Under the pieces are notes generated by a model. It had not been told where the DNA came from. It saw only the letters and a list, made by a program, of their open reading frames with translations, and did no database searches. A stretch of DNA of 57,785 bases from Acidobacteriaceae bacterium (GTDB taxonomy: Bacteria; Acidobacteriota; Terriglobia; Terriglobales; Acidobacteriaceae): positions 1 to 57,785 of the forward strand of contig JANXUR010000017.1 of NCBI GenBank assembly GCA_025356095.1. Reading direction: 5' to 3'. Shown here in pieces: positions 17,627-26,660 of this stretch. A program made the position numbers and the translations under genes. How positions within the stretch are numbered: position 1 is the first letter of the stretch; each line of letters opens with the position of its first letter.

Positions 17627-19107
17627 ACAGCGCCTGCCGGACTGAGAAACTGTAGTGCTGCGAGCACGGTTTCATCCTGCTCAGGAAGCACCGTCCGCAG
17701 ATCGAGCAGCACGCGGTTGTCTTCCACCCGCGCGATGATAGGCACCAGATTCGCGCGCAACCGGACGGCAAGCGTATTCGCGCTGCATTGGGGTGACGCA
17801 ATCGCCAGCAGCCGCGTGGGCAATGCCGATCCCGGCGCTGCGCCCCCACCCATTAGTGACTCCCCTGCAATCACTTCTAAGCTGAGGGAGGTTTGATCGG
17901 CCAGCGCCGCGTGGAGTCGTTCGGCGCGCTCGCCGATTTGCTCCGCGCTCAGCCGCATCATCGCCAGCGCCGGAATGGCATCATACTGCCCAGCCACGTA
18001 GCTGCGGAGCGTCGCTTCCATAACGGCATAGATGAGCTTATCGGCCCGAAAGGCGCGAAACATCTGGTTGGAGCGAATCCTCGCGATGAGATCTGCACGA
18101 CCTGTAAGAATGCCCGCCTGCGGCCCGCCCAATAGCTTGTCGCCGCTGTAGGTGATCACGTCCACACCCGCGCGAATCGAATCGCCCACGCCTTGTTCGC
18201 CGTGGATGCTGAGCGATGGCAAGTCATGTTGCATATTGATCAGCGCGCCGCTGCCCAGGTCTTCCATCAACGGGATGCCGCGCCGCTGGCCCAGTTCTAC
18301 GAGTTCTGCGAGCGTTGGCTGCTCGGTAAAGCCGGTGATTTCGAAATTCGAACGATGCACCCGCAGCAGAAGCTTGGTCTTTCTGGTGCCCGACGAATCA
18401 ATCGCCCGTTCGTAGTCTGCAATGCGGGTGCGGTTGGTGGTGCCCACTTCTCGCAGCACCGCGCCAGACTTTGCCATCACCTCGGGAATGCGAAACGATC
18501 CGCCAATCTCTACCAACTCGCCGCGCGAAACGATCACCTCTCCGCCTTCGGCCAGTGAGTTCAGGGCCAGCAGCACGGCAGCCGCGTTGTTGTTCACGAT
18601 GACGGTGGAAAGGGCCGAGGCACTGCCCGGCGGCGCTGCGCAGCCTTGCGCTGCAAACAAGCGCGCAAACCACTGCTGCACATGCACGTCTCGCTTGCCG
18701 CGCTCGCCTGTAGCCAAGTCAAACTCAAGATTGTTGTAGCCGGAAGCAATTTCGGTGAGAAAGGCCAGTGCGCCTGCACCGAGCGGCGCGCGGCCCAGGT
18801 TCGTGTGGAGGATCACGCCTGTGGCATTGATGACGCGGCGCAGCGAGGGCGCGGATGCTTCGGCCAGGCGTATGGCCAGCATGGCTGCCAAGTCGGCAAC
18901 GCCAGTCGCAAGCTCCGTGCGGTTTACGCCGCCGCACACTTCGATACGCATTTGTTGCAGCAGAGCTCGAGCTGCTTCCTTCACCGTTCTGCGCCCATGC
19001 ACGGCCGCCAAGGCCTCGCCTTCCGGCGAGCGCAGCAGCTCATCCACCGACGGCAGCATACGGCGAAGGTTAGCGGCGTCAGGCTCAGGTTTTCGGGGTG
19101 TCGCCAT
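17623..19107 (-). CDS. selA: L-seryl-tRNA(Sec) selenium transferase
   Basis: SelA converts seryl-tRNA(Sec) to selenocysteyl-tRNA using selenophosphate and PLP. The 494-residue protein has the usual length. VINATGVILHTNLGRAPL lies near residue 88, and the PLP-lysine motif TYSGDKLLGGPQAG is in the middle. GTTNRTRIADYE and a C-terminal domain complete it. SelB, SelD and the Sec tRNA are not in the window, so use of selenocysteine cannot be confirmed here; SelA-like paralogues of other function exist. It lies 36 bases downstream of nadC and overlaps acpS by four bases, indicating one transcript nadC-selA-acpS. Confidence 0.9.
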   Translation of the reverse strand: MATPRKPEPDAANLRRMLPSVDELLRSPEGEALAAVHGRRTVKEAARALLQQMRIEVCGGVNRTELATGVADLAAMLAIRLAEASAPSLRRVINATGVILHTNLGRAPLGAGALAFLTEIASGYNNLEFDLATGERGKRDVHVQQWFARLFAAQGCAAPPGSASALSTVIVNNNAAAVLLALNSLAEGGEVIVSRGELVEIGGSFRIPEVMAKSGAVLREVGTTNRTRIADYERAIDSSGTRKTKLLLRVHRSNFEITGFTEQPTLAELVELGQRRGIPLMEDLGSGALINMQHDLPSLSIHGEQGVGDSIRAGVDVITYSGDKLLGGPQAGILTGRADLIARIRSNQMFRAFRADKLIYAVMEATLRSYVAGQYDAIPALAMMRLSAEQIGERAERLHAALADQTSLSLEVIAGESLMGGGAAPGSALPTRLLAIASPQCSANTLAVRLRANLVPIIARVEDNRVLLDLRTVLPEQDETVLAALQFLSPAGAV

Positions 19108-19143
19108 CGCCGCGATTATTTCACAGGCGGTGGCGCGAAAAAA

Positions 19144-20055
19144 CTACGCTGTCTCCCGCTGCCGCGACTGCCCCACACCCGGCGTCACCCGCAGACTCAT
19201 GTCCACAGCCTTCACCGAGTGGGTCAGACCGCCCACCGAGATAAAGTCCACACCGGTCTCGGCGTATTCGCGCAAGGTCTGCAGATTCATACCGCCGGAG
19301 CATTCCAGCGGCACTTTGCGGTCGAAGTTGTGGGCATGCTCCACGCACCGCCGCACTTCCGCTGGTGTCATGTTGTCTAGCAAGATGCCGTCCGCGCCAT
19401 TGGTCAAGGCGTCTTCGAGCTCTTCTTGCGAGCGCACTTCAATCTGAATCGGCTGGCTGCCGTTGCGGTTTGCAATCGCCCGCCGCATCGCCTCGCCCGC
19501 GGTGCCGGTCAGCGCGATGTGGTTGTTCTTAATCAGGATGCCATCGGAAAGGTCGAGGCGGTGATTGGTGCCGCCACCGCAGCGCACTGCAAACTTATCC
19601 AGCAGGCGCAGCCCTGGAGCCGTCTTGCGCGTGTCCAAAATCCTGGCCTTGGTTCCGGCAATTGCGTCCACATATTGGCGCGTCAGGGTGGCAATGCCGC
19701 TCATGCGCTGCATCAGGTTCAGGATGACGCGCTCGCACGAAAGTATCACTCGCGCCTGATGCCGGATGACGGCAATCGTCTGCCCCTTGCGCAGCCGCAC
19801 GCCGTCGAATACTTCCGGGTGGCTGGTGACTTCTGGATGCCCCAGCACGTCCGCGCCGTCTAGCGTGGCGTAGACCTCCAGCACGCGGGTGACGGCATCT
19901 ACTCCGGCCAAAGTGCAGTCTTGCTTGGCGATGACGGTACCTGTCGCCAGTTGCCGCGCGTCTATGCAGGCCGCGCTGGTCGCGTCGCGCGTCGCCCGGT
20001 CTTCCAGCAACGCCCGCTCAATGATGCTCGTGATTCTCCGGCTATTCCAGTCCAC
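19144..20055 (-). CDS. nadC: nicotinate-nucleotide pyrophosphorylase (quinolinate phosphoribosyltransferase)
   Basis: NadC makes nicotinate mononucleotide from quinolinate and PRPP in NAD synthesis. The protein is 303 residues when begun at the GTG at 20055 (VDWNSRRITSIIERALLEDRA), with AAGGA about eight bases upstream. An open frame continues upstream to 20370 but only reads through intergenic repeat sequence, so it is not used. Family motifs TRKTAPGLRLLDKFAVRCGG, HRLDLSDGILIKNNH and ILLDNMTP are present. nadA and nadB are not nearby. Confidence 0.93.
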   Translation of the reverse strand: MDWNSRRITSIIERALLEDRATRDATSAACIDARQLATGTVIAKQDCTLAGVDAVTRVLEVYATLDGADVLGHPEVTSHPEVFDGVRLRKGQTIAVIRHQARVILSCERVILNLMQRMSGIATLTRQYVDAIAGTKARILDTRKTAPGLRLLDKFAVRCGGGTNHRLDLSDGILIKNNHIALTGTAGEAMRRAIANRNGSQPIQIEVRSQEELEDALTNGADGILLDNMTPAEVRRCVEHAHNFDRKVPLECSGGMNLQTLREYAETGVDFISVGGLTHSVKAVDMSLRVTPGVGQSRQRETA

Positions 20056-20118
20056 GATATGTTCCTTTGCCGCTGCTTGCTCTTGCCCTGAACACCGCTC
20101 TACAAACTGTAAACCACC

Positions 20119-20187
20119 CGTGTCATTCTGAGCGAAGCAGGCTCGGCGACGAAGGGAGCCGAGTATGCGGAGTCGAAGAGCCCCTAC
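20119..20187 (+). repeat. dispersed intergenic repeat, GTGTCATTCTGAGCGA type
   Basis: The stretch from CGTGTCATTCTGAGCGAAGC to GTCGAAGAGCCCCTAC resembles repeats I associate with acidobacterial intergenic regions. A diverged copy in the same orientation lies at 29202-29270. Eight-base inverted repeats (CTACAAAC at 20100-20107 and GTTTGTAG at 20210-20217) bracket it. Confidence 0.55.
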
Positions 20188-20238
20188 CCAGCCGAGAGCC
20201 TGCAACGCCGTTTGTAGTCCAACCAAAGGAATTGGCAC

Positions 20239-20276
20239 CCCACCTTCATTTCGCGACCCTGCGAAATGAAGGTGGG
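20239..20276. terminator. perfect 16-bp hairpin between valS and nadC
   Basis: Arms 20239-20254 and 20261-20276 are exact inverted repeats around GACCCT, beginning CCCACC and ending GGTGGG. It lies 36 bases past the end of valS on the minus strand and could terminate or attenuate readthrough into nadC. No long T run follows, and it resembles the hairpin at 1190-1220. Confidence 0.6.
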
Positions 20277-20311
20277 TGTTACTCGGCATTAATTCGTCAA
20301 GGCCGCAGATG

Positions 20312-23149
20312 CTAGAAAAAGTCCAACGAATGTAGCGCGACCTGCGCCTTTTGAATTCTCGCTGTCGCATCCGACTCCGTCTCCCGCAGCTTGGCCACCA
20401 CCGGTGCCGGAGCTTTGGCCAAGAAGCCTTCGTTCCCCAGTTGCCGCTGCGCGCTGGCCAGCCGTTTTTCCTGCTCGGCGAGTTCCTTGGTCAGGCGCTC
20501 GCGTTCGGCGACCTCGTCAACGAGCTTGGCATAAACCAGCCGGAATTCAAACTTCGATGTTGTCCGCACCTCCGGTTGGCCGACCATGGACTGGTACTCA
20601 ATCCGCAACTCTTCGAGGTTTGCCAGCCGTTCGACCGAGCTTCGATTCTGATGCACCATCTTGCTCACCGCGGCATCCGGCGCATGAAACCAAACCGGTA
20701 TCTTGTCCTTGGGAGGCGTCTTCAGTTCCATCCGTTGGTTTCTGATGCCGACAATCAACTCCTGCAGCACCGCCATATCCGCTTCGGCTGCCATATCCAT
20801 CTGCAACATGTCACCTTGCGGAAAGGCCGCAAACGCGATGGATTGCTTCCCCTGCACGAGCGGCGGTTTACCCGCATACAGCGCGTGCCACAGCTCTTCC
20901 GTCAGAAAGGGCATAAATGGATGCAGCAGGCGCAGCGCGCCTTCAAAGACGCTAATCAAATTGCCCAGCGCCGGACGTAGCGTCTCTGCCGGCACCTCGC
21001 CCGTGGCACCAATGCGCGGCTTTACCAGCTCGATATACCAGTCGCAAAACTCGCCCCAGAAAAATTCGTACACTCGGTTTGCCGCCTCGTGAAAGCGGTA
21101 GCTTTGCAACGACTCATTCACCTCGGCCGCCACGCGATTGAAGCGCGAGAGGATCCAGCGATCCTCCAGCGTTTCTGGGACAAACCCGGCCAAGCCGTTC
21201 GCCTGTGCGACCTGTGCGCCCAACTCATTGGATTGCCACACGCCCGCCGCTTCTGCCTTATCCAGATACATGAACAGGAATCGTGCCGCATTCCAAATCT
21301 TGTTCGCGAAAGCCCGGTAGCCGTCGGTGCGCTCTTCGTTGAAGGCGATATCGGTACCGGGCGAGGCCATCGCCGCCAGCGTGAAGCGCGTGGCGTCGGT
21401 GCCGTACTTCGCGATTACCTCAATCGGGTCGAGCACGTTGCCCTTGGTCTTCGACATCTTCTGCCGATTGGCGTCGCGCACCAGAGCATGAATGTAGATG
21501 TGCCGGAAGGGTACGGTGTCGTCCTTACTTTCGGGCAAGGGGTCGGCCAGCGAGGCGTTCCAGCCACTCGCAGCTTTCACCGCCGCATCCTGCTGGTGGC
21601 CATTCATAAAGTGGCAGCCCAGCATTACCATGCGCGCCAGCCAGAAGAACAAAATATCAAATCCGGTCACCATGAGCGAGGTGGGATAAAACACCTCAGC
21701 GTCGCGCGTATTCGCAGGCCAGCCAAGTGTGGTGAATGGCAGCAGCCCAGATGAAAACCAGGTATCCAGCACATCGGGGTCCTGCGTGATCTTTGCACTG
21801 CCACACTGGCCGCACACTTCGGGCGTGCCTCGATCCACGGTAATGCCGTGGCACTCTGCACAGTGCCACGCCGGGATGCGATGCCCCCACCACAACTGCC
21901 GCGAGATGCACCAATCGTGGATGTTGTACATCCATCGCAGATAAGTGGCCTTGTACTGCTCGGGCACAAACTTGATGCTGCCGTTTTCCGCGACAGCAAT
22001 CGCCCGCTTGGCCAAGGGTTCGATCTTCACAAACCACTGGGTAGAGATTCGCGGTTCCGCCACCGTCTCGCAGCGCTGACAGCGGCCCAGCGACAGCACA
22101 TGGTCTTTTTCGGAGACCAGCACACCGAGTGCCGCTAAATCCGCGAGCACGCGCTTGCGGGCGGCGTAGCGGTCAAGCCCTGCGTAGGCCCCCGCGTTGG
22201 CGTTCATGTGCGCGGTCTCGTCCATTACGTCTATTTGCGGTAGATTATGGCGCTTGCCTGCGGCAAAGTCATTGGGATCATGCGCCGGCGTCACCTTTAC
22301 CGCGCCGGTGCCAAACTCCGGGTTTGCCAGATCATCCAGAATGATGGGGATTTCCCGGTTCATCAAGGGCAGCCGCACGCTCCTGCCATGCAGGTGGGTA
22401 TAACGCTCATCCGTCGCGTTGATTGCGATGGCCGCGTCGCCCAGCATGGTCTCTGGACGCGTGGTTGCCACCACGATGGATTCTTCCGGCTCACCGGGCG
22501 CGCTCACCACCGGGTAGCGCAATTCCCATATTTTGCCGTTGGTCTCGGTGTGCACTACTTCCAGATCGCTAATGGCGGTGCCACAGCGCGGACACCAATT
22601 CACCATGTAGGCGCCGCGATAAATCAGCCCTTGCTCATAAAGCCGGACGAAGGCTTCTTTCACGGCAACGAGCAGGTTCTCGTCCATGGTAAAGTACAGC
22701 CGGTCCCAATCCACCGACGCCCCGAGCCGCTTCATCTGGTCTAAAATCGCGCCGCCGTACTCGGCTTTCCACGCCCATACCTGCTCCAGAAACGCTTCGC
22801 GGCCCAGTTCGTGCCGCGTCTTGCCTTGCGCAGCCAGACGCTTTTCCACCATTAATTGGGTGGCGATGCCAGCGTGGTCGGTACCCGGCAGCCACAACGC
22901 CAAAAATCCTTTCATGCGATGCCAGCGCACGATGATATCCATCTGCGTCTGGTTCAGCATGTGACCCATGTGCAGACGTCCGGTAACATTCGGCGGCGGC
23001 AGCAGCAGGGTAAAGACCGGACGAGCGTCTCCACTTGCCGCCCGCTCCGCCGGAGTCGGCACCGAGAATAGCTTTTGCTCGATCCAGTAGTTCGCCCAGC
23101 GCTCTTCTATGGCGCCGGGCTCGTAGGTTTTGGGTAGGTCATGTGGCAT
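20312..23149 (-). CDS. valS: valyl-tRNA synthetase
   Basis: This class I aminoacyl-tRNA synthetase charges tRNA(Val) and has an editing domain against threonine. At 945 residues it is normal for bacterial ValS. The HIGH motif appears as PNVTGRLHMGHML near residue 55 and the KMSKS motif as KMSKTKGNVLDP near 565. The editing domain carries TTRPETMLGD, and the C-terminal coiled-coil tail (about 875-945) is rich in Glu, Lys and Arg. The ATG at 23149 begins MPHDLPKTYEP, typical of the family. It is divergent from the quinoprotein gene, with a 120-base shared promoter region. Confidence 0.97.
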   Translation of the reverse strand: MPHDLPKTYEPGAIEERWANYWIEQKLFSVPTPAERAASGDARPVFTLLLPPPNVTGRLHMGHMLNQTQMDIIVRWHRMKGFLALWLPGTDHAGIATQLMVEKRLAAQGKTRHELGREAFLEQVWAWKAEYGGAILDQMKRLGASVDWDRLYFTMDENLLVAVKEAFVRLYEQGLIYRGAYMVNWCPRCGTAISDLEVVHTETNGKIWELRYPVVSAPGEPEESIVVATTRPETMLGDAAIAINATDERYTHLHGRSVRLPLMNREIPIILDDLANPEFGTGAVKVTPAHDPNDFAAGKRHNLPQIDVMDETAHMNANAGAYAGLDRYAARKRVLADLAALGVLVSEKDHVLSLGRCQRCETVAEPRISTQWFVKIEPLAKRAIAVAENGSIKFVPEQYKATYLRWMYNIHDWCISRQLWWGHRIPAWHCAECHGITVDRGTPEVCGQCGSAKITQDPDVLDTWFSSGLLPFTTLGWPANTRDAEVFYPTSLMVTGFDILFFWLARMVMLGCHFMNGHQQDAAVKAASGWNASLADPLPESKDDTVPFRHIYIHALVRDANRQKMSKTKGNVLDPIEVIAKYGTDATRFTLAAMASPGTDIAFNEERTDGYRAFANKIWNAARFLFMYLDKAEAAGVWQSNELGAQVAQANGLAGFVPETLEDRWILSRFNRVAAEVNESLQSYRFHEAANRVYEFFWGEFCDWYIELVKPRIGATGEVPAETLRPALGNLISVFEGALRLLHPFMPFLTEELWHALYAGKPPLVQGKQSIAFAAFPQGDMLQMDMAAEADMAVLQELIVGIRNQRMELKTPPKDKIPVWFHAPDAAVSKMVHQNRSSVERLANLEELRIEYQSMVGQPEVRTTSKFEFRLVYAKLVDEVAERERLTKELAEQEKRLASAQRQLGNEGFLAKAPAPVVAKLRETESDATARIQKAQVALHSLDFF

Positions 23150-23269
23150 AAGGGTACTTATAGATTACGACATGGCGGGGGAGGGCGATTCCGTACCGAC
23201 GGGAGTCTCCCTCTGCGGAACATTCTCACCGGGCTTCGGCTTATGATGGTTCTCCGTGGGGAATGGGGA

Positions 23270-25477
23270 ATGATGCGTAAACGAATTTGTCCGATCCTGG
23301 CGTTTGCAATTGCAGCCACAAATCTCTTTGCGTTCACGGTAGGCTCTGCCGCGCAAGCTCCTGCGCGAACCCAGAACCATGCGCCTACCGCCACTGGCAC
23401 CCACCGCGATTGGCCTACGTATGGCGGCAACGCGGAAGACAACCACTACTCGCCACTGCGACAGATTAACCGCGCGAATGTGAGCCAACTGAGGCAGGTG
23501 TGGGCCTTCGACAGCAACTTCGGCGCGAATGGTGCAGACGCAGAGGGCGTCTTGCAGACCAGCCCGATAGTGGTGAGCGGTGTGCTCTACGGCATCTCGC
23601 CGATACAGAAAGTGTTCGCGCTGGACGCCGCGACTGGCAAGCTGCTGTGGCAGTTCGATTCCGGCATCTCAGGTACACAGCCTGATCGCGGTCTGGCGTA
23701 TTGGGCTGAGCCCGGTGACGCCAACGGTAAGCCGGGCAAGGCCAAGTCGGCGCGCATCCTTGTCGGCGTGATGAACTACGTTTATGCGCTTGATGCCGCG
23801 ACCGGCAGGCCGATCCCCGACTTCGGCAACAGCGGACAGAGTGGCCGCATTGACCTGCGCGAAGGTCTGGGCCGCGAACCTGCCAGCGCGCAGTCGGTCT
23901 ATCTGACCAGCCCCGGCGTAGTTTTCAAGGATTTGCTGATCGTCGGCGGGCGCGACCCTGAGACCCTGCCCGCACCGCCCGGCGACATCCGCGCCTTTGA
24001 TGTGCGTACCGGCAAGCTGCGCTGGGCCTTCCACACCATCCCGCATCCGGGTGAGTTCGGCTATGCCACCTGGCCCAAAGATGCGTGGCAGCAAAGCGGT
24101 GCCGCGAACAATTGGGCGGGCATGGCGCTGGACGCCAAGCGTGGCATTGTCTACGTGCCCACCGGTTCCGCCGCGTTCGATTTTTACGGCGGCGACCGCC
24201 TCGGCGATGACCTATTCGCCAACACCCTGCTCGCGCTTGACGCAGAAACCGGCAAGCGCCTGTGGCACTTTCAGGGCGTCCACCATGACGTGTGGGATCG
24301 CGACTTTCCCTCGGCACCGGTGCTGTTGAGCGTCCAACGTAATGGCAAGCCGGTGGATGCAATTGCCCAAACCACCAAGCAAGGCTTTGTTTATCTGTTC
24401 GACCGGGCGACTGGCAACCCACTCTTTCCGATCGAATCGAAGCCGTACCCCGCGAGCGACGTGCCGGGAGAACAGACTGCTGCCGAGCAGCCGCTGCCCA
24501 CACTCCCCGCGCCGTTCGCGCGGCAACTGCTGACGGAAGACATGCTGACCAACCGCACAGCCGAGGCACACCAGTGGGCTCTCGAGAAGTTTCGCAGCTT
24601 CCGCGCCATGCCGAAAAGCGGCGGCCAGTTCGTTCCCTTTAGCGTCGGCCACGACACCGTCATCTTCCCCGGCTATGATGGCGGTGCCGAATGGGGCGGC
24701 CCGGCGGTGGATCCGCACGGCATCCTCTACGTGAACGCGAATGAAATGGCATGGACCGGGGCGCTGACGCCCAACGTTCCCACCGCTGACGCCAAGGGCC
24801 TCTACCTGAACCAATGTGGCGTGTGCCACGGAGAAAAAATGGCGGGCTCGCCGCCTGCGATGCCCTCGCTGGTCAATGTAGGCAACCGGCGCACCCCACG
24901 CCAGATTGCCGCAACCATTAAAGCTGGCAAGGGCCGAATGCCGGGCTTCCCTGGTTTTAGCGACGAGCAAGTCTCCGCGCTGGTTGAGCTGATAACCAAA
25001 GGTGAAAACAAAGAAGTCGTCGGCGACGCGCTGGAGTCGGCTGCCATGCGATACCGCTTTACCGGTTACAAGAAGTTTCTCGACGCCGAAGGATACCCCG
25101 CAGTCGCGCCGCCGTGGGGTACACTCAGCGCCATCAACCTCAACTCCGGCAAGTATCTTTGGAGGATTCCGCTGGGTGAGTATCCCGAGCTAGCTGCAAA
25201 GGGGATGAAAGATACGGGCACCGAAAACTACGGTGGACCGATCGTCACTGCTGGCGGGGTGCTTTTTATCGGAGCCACCAACTTCGACCGCAAGTTTCGC
25301 GCCTTCGATTCCGCAACCGGCAAGCTGCTGTGGCAGACGACTCTACCCTTCGCTGGCAACGCCACGCCCATTACCTATCAAATCAACGGACGCCAGTATG
25401 TCGTGATCGCCGCAGGCGGCGGTAAAGACCCCAAGTGGCCAAGCGGCGGAATGTATGTAGCGTTTGCCTTGCCGTAG
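23270..25477 (+). CDS. PQQ-dependent dehydrogenase with inserted cytochrome c domain
   Basis: This is a periplasmic quinoprotein of the glucose/alcohol dehydrogenase type, 735 residues with a signal peptide (about 1-26). The eight-bladed PQQ propeller starts with DWPTYGGNAEDNHYSPLRQI and shows repeated blades such as ALDAATGKLLW. A single c-type haem site CGVCH sits at residues 516-520, inserted before the last propeller blades (LSAINLNSGKYLWRIPLGE, NYGGPIVTAGGVLFIGATN). Such proteins oxidise sugars or alcohols and pass electrons through the haem to the respiratory chain. PQQ synthesis genes are not present in the window. The start is an ATG pair at 23270 with GGGGAA upstream. Confidence 0.88.
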   Translation: MMRKRICPILAFAIAATNLFAFTVGSAAQAPARTQNHAPTATGTHRDWPTYGGNAEDNHYSPLRQINRANVSQLRQVWAFDSNFGANGADAEGVLQTSPIVVSGVLYGISPIQKVFALDAATGKLLWQFDSGISGTQPDRGLAYWAEPGDANGKPGKAKSARILVGVMNYVYALDAATGRPIPDFGNSGQSGRIDLREGLGREPASAQSVYLTSPGVVFKDLLIVGGRDPETLPAPPGDIRAFDVRTGKLRWAFHTIPHPGEFGYATWPKDAWQQSGAANNWAGMALDAKRGIVYVPTGSAAFDFYGGDRLGDDLFANTLLALDAETGKRLWHFQGVHHDVWDRDFPSAPVLLSVQRNGKPVDAIAQTTKQGFVYLFDRATGNPLFPIESKPYPASDVPGEQTAAEQPLPTLPAPFARQLLTEDMLTNRTAEAHQWALEKFRSFRAMPKSGGQFVPFSVGHDTVIFPGYDGGAEWGGPAVDPHGILYVNANEMAWTGALTPNVPTADAKGLYLNQCGVCHGEKMAGSPPAMPSLVNVGNRRTPRQIAATIKAGKGRMPGFPGFSDEQVSALVELITKGENKEVVGDALESAAMRYRFTGYKKFLDAEGYPAVAPPWGTLSAINLNSGKYLWRIPLGEYPELAAKGMKDTGTENYGGPIVTAGGVLFIGATNFDRKFRAFDSATGKLLWQTTLPFAGNATPITYQINGRQYVVIAAGGGKDPKWPSGGMYVAFALP

Positions 25478-25661
25478 TCGCGACTCTGAAAGTAAGTCCG
25501 CATTCCTCGGTTGCTTCATCTCTCGCTCCCTGTCCCACCCAGCCGTGCCGGGTGCCCGGCCTAGTTTCTTCAGGCTTTTTAGTCTCTTTACCCTCTTCAG
25601 TCTCTTTAGTCTCTAGGCCTTACCAAGAGCTGGGGCGAGTGGTCGCGCCACCCCGCTCGTG

Positions 25662-26453
<792 letters not shown>

Positions 26454-26457
26454 ATCT

Positions 26458-26493
26458 GAGAACGATTCGGAGAACGATTCGGAGAACGATGCT
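26458..26493. repeat. three tandem 12-bp units upstream of the response regulator
   Basis: GAGAACGATTCG occurs at 26458-26469 and 26470-26481 and, changed at the end, at 26482-26493. The array begins five bases upstream of the chosen ATG (26453), where a ribosome site would normally be. Confidence 0.75.
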
Positions 26494-26538
26494 ATCGAGT
26501 GTTGCGGCACGGGCCTACTGCCCTGATTGTTATACAAG

Positions 26539-26602
26539 AAAGGGCGGCTCCGGTAGCGTTGATATCGCCTGACGATATCGCCTGACCGTAAGCCGCCCTT
26601 TT
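26539..26602. terminator. terminator with a 13-bp tandem repeat in its loop, downstream of bamD
   Basis: AAAGGGCGGCT (26539-26549) pairs with AGCCGCCCTTT (26591-26601), with a T run on the plus strand and an A-rich start on the other. The loop between the arms holds two perfect copies of GATATCGCCTGAC (26561-26573 and 26574-26586). It lies between the end of bamD (26661, minus) and the response regulator start. Confidence 0.7.
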
Positions 26603-26660
26603 CGTCAGTTTTCGATTTTCTGCGCTTTTAACGCAACATCGCAACATCATGCCGCATTGC

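Noticed and set aside
20056-20370. N-terminal extension of nadC
   Set aside because: Reads through intergenic repeat and hairpin; the GTG at 20055 has the ribosome site and the family N-terminus.
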